Assembly (NCBI RefSeq): GCF_000157915.1
Contig: NZ_EQ973631.1
Coordinates: forward strand, 208,587-258,108
Direction of reading: 5' to 3'
Length of the DNA stretch: 49,522 bases
Source of the DNA: Phocaeicola coprophilus DSM 18228 = JCM 13818
Lineage (GTDB): Bacteria; Bacteroidota; Bacteroidia; Bacteroidales; Bacteroidaceae
Shown here: piece by piece, positions 49,399 through 49,522 of the stretch
How the letters are laid out: every line of letters starts with the position of its first letter
Numbering within the stretch: position 1 is the stretch's first letter
The notes under the pieces: generated by a model
The model's input: the letters and a program-made list of their open reading frames with translations, nothing else
The model's database searches: none
Told to the model about the DNA's origin: nothing
Made by a program: the position numbers and the translations under genes

Positions 49399-49522
49399 GT
49401 TGACTGTACGATGGGATCTCATCGAGTATACATTGAGGCTTCATCGACCGCACGATTGGGCTTCATCGAGTAGTACATTGAGGCTCCAACGACCGCACGA
49501 TTCGGGACTATCGTATAGTACT
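49398..49522. repeat. 22-bp tandem array with alternating unit types (array 3)
   Basis: Units start at 49398, 49420, 49442, 49464, 49487 and 49509 (the fourth is 23 bases; the last is cut by the window end). GA stands at unit positions 5-6 in the first five, as in array 1. Odd units carry GAC, a variable part, then ACGAT; even units carry GAG, then TACATTGAGGCT, so the higher-order period is about 44 bases. It begins immediately after the rplQ terminator. Confidence 0.85.

Overview
The window is a Bacteroidales chromosome segment, most likely Bacteroidaceae (Bacteroides or Phocaeicola type). The evidence is the SusC/SusD pair, promoters of the TTTG / TAnnTTTG type, the tRNA-Thr - tuf - tRNA-Trp - secE - nusG order, tRNA genes without an encoded CCA, a single-cysteine L36 and mostly SD-less starts. 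Genus cannot be fixed by eye.

Layout. (1) 1-12840, plus strand: tRNA-Thr, tuf, terminator, tRNA-Trp, secE, nusG, rplK, rplA, rplJ, rplL, attenuator-like hairpin, rpoB, rpoC, bidirectional terminator. (2) 12872-29500: an accessory polysaccharide-utilisation island. It holds a minus-strand secreted beta-helix protein, a 640-base divergent control region (16-bp perfect palindrome, 22-bp repeat array, promoters, possible leader peptide), susC, susD, and two copies of a two-gene cassette (polytopic membrane protein plus beta-propeller lipoprotein with a CxxCH haem-type motif) on either side of a PA14-containing GH3 glycosidase gene. No regulator (HTCS, SusR, ECF/anti-sigma) is visible. (3) 29527-31092: a DUF3467-type gene and tatC, separated by a terminator and a second 22-bp repeat array. 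(4) 31124-49398: a strong promoter, then rpsL, rpsG, fusA, the S10 block (rpsJ to rpsQ), the spc block (rplN to secY), map, infA, rpmJ, the alpha block (rpsM, rpsK, rpsD, rpoA, rplQ) and a terminator. (5) 49398-49522: a third 22-bp repeat array running off the window end.

How it works together: the housekeeping parts make the ribosome, RNA polymerase core, EF-Tu, EF-G, Sec channel and Tat translocase component. The island would bind a glycan at the surface (SusD), import it through the outer membrane (SusC), and cleave it in the periplasm (GH3 and possibly the beta-helix protein). The duplicated membrane/propeller cassette is of unknown role.

Three genes (the GH3 gene, secY, rpmJ) are each broken by one extra A in an A-run. 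Because SecY is essential, these look like homopolymer indel errors in the assembly, though only re-sequencing can show it. The most unusual signals are the three 22-bp repeat arrays at intergenic positions and the duplicated CxxCH propeller cassette.
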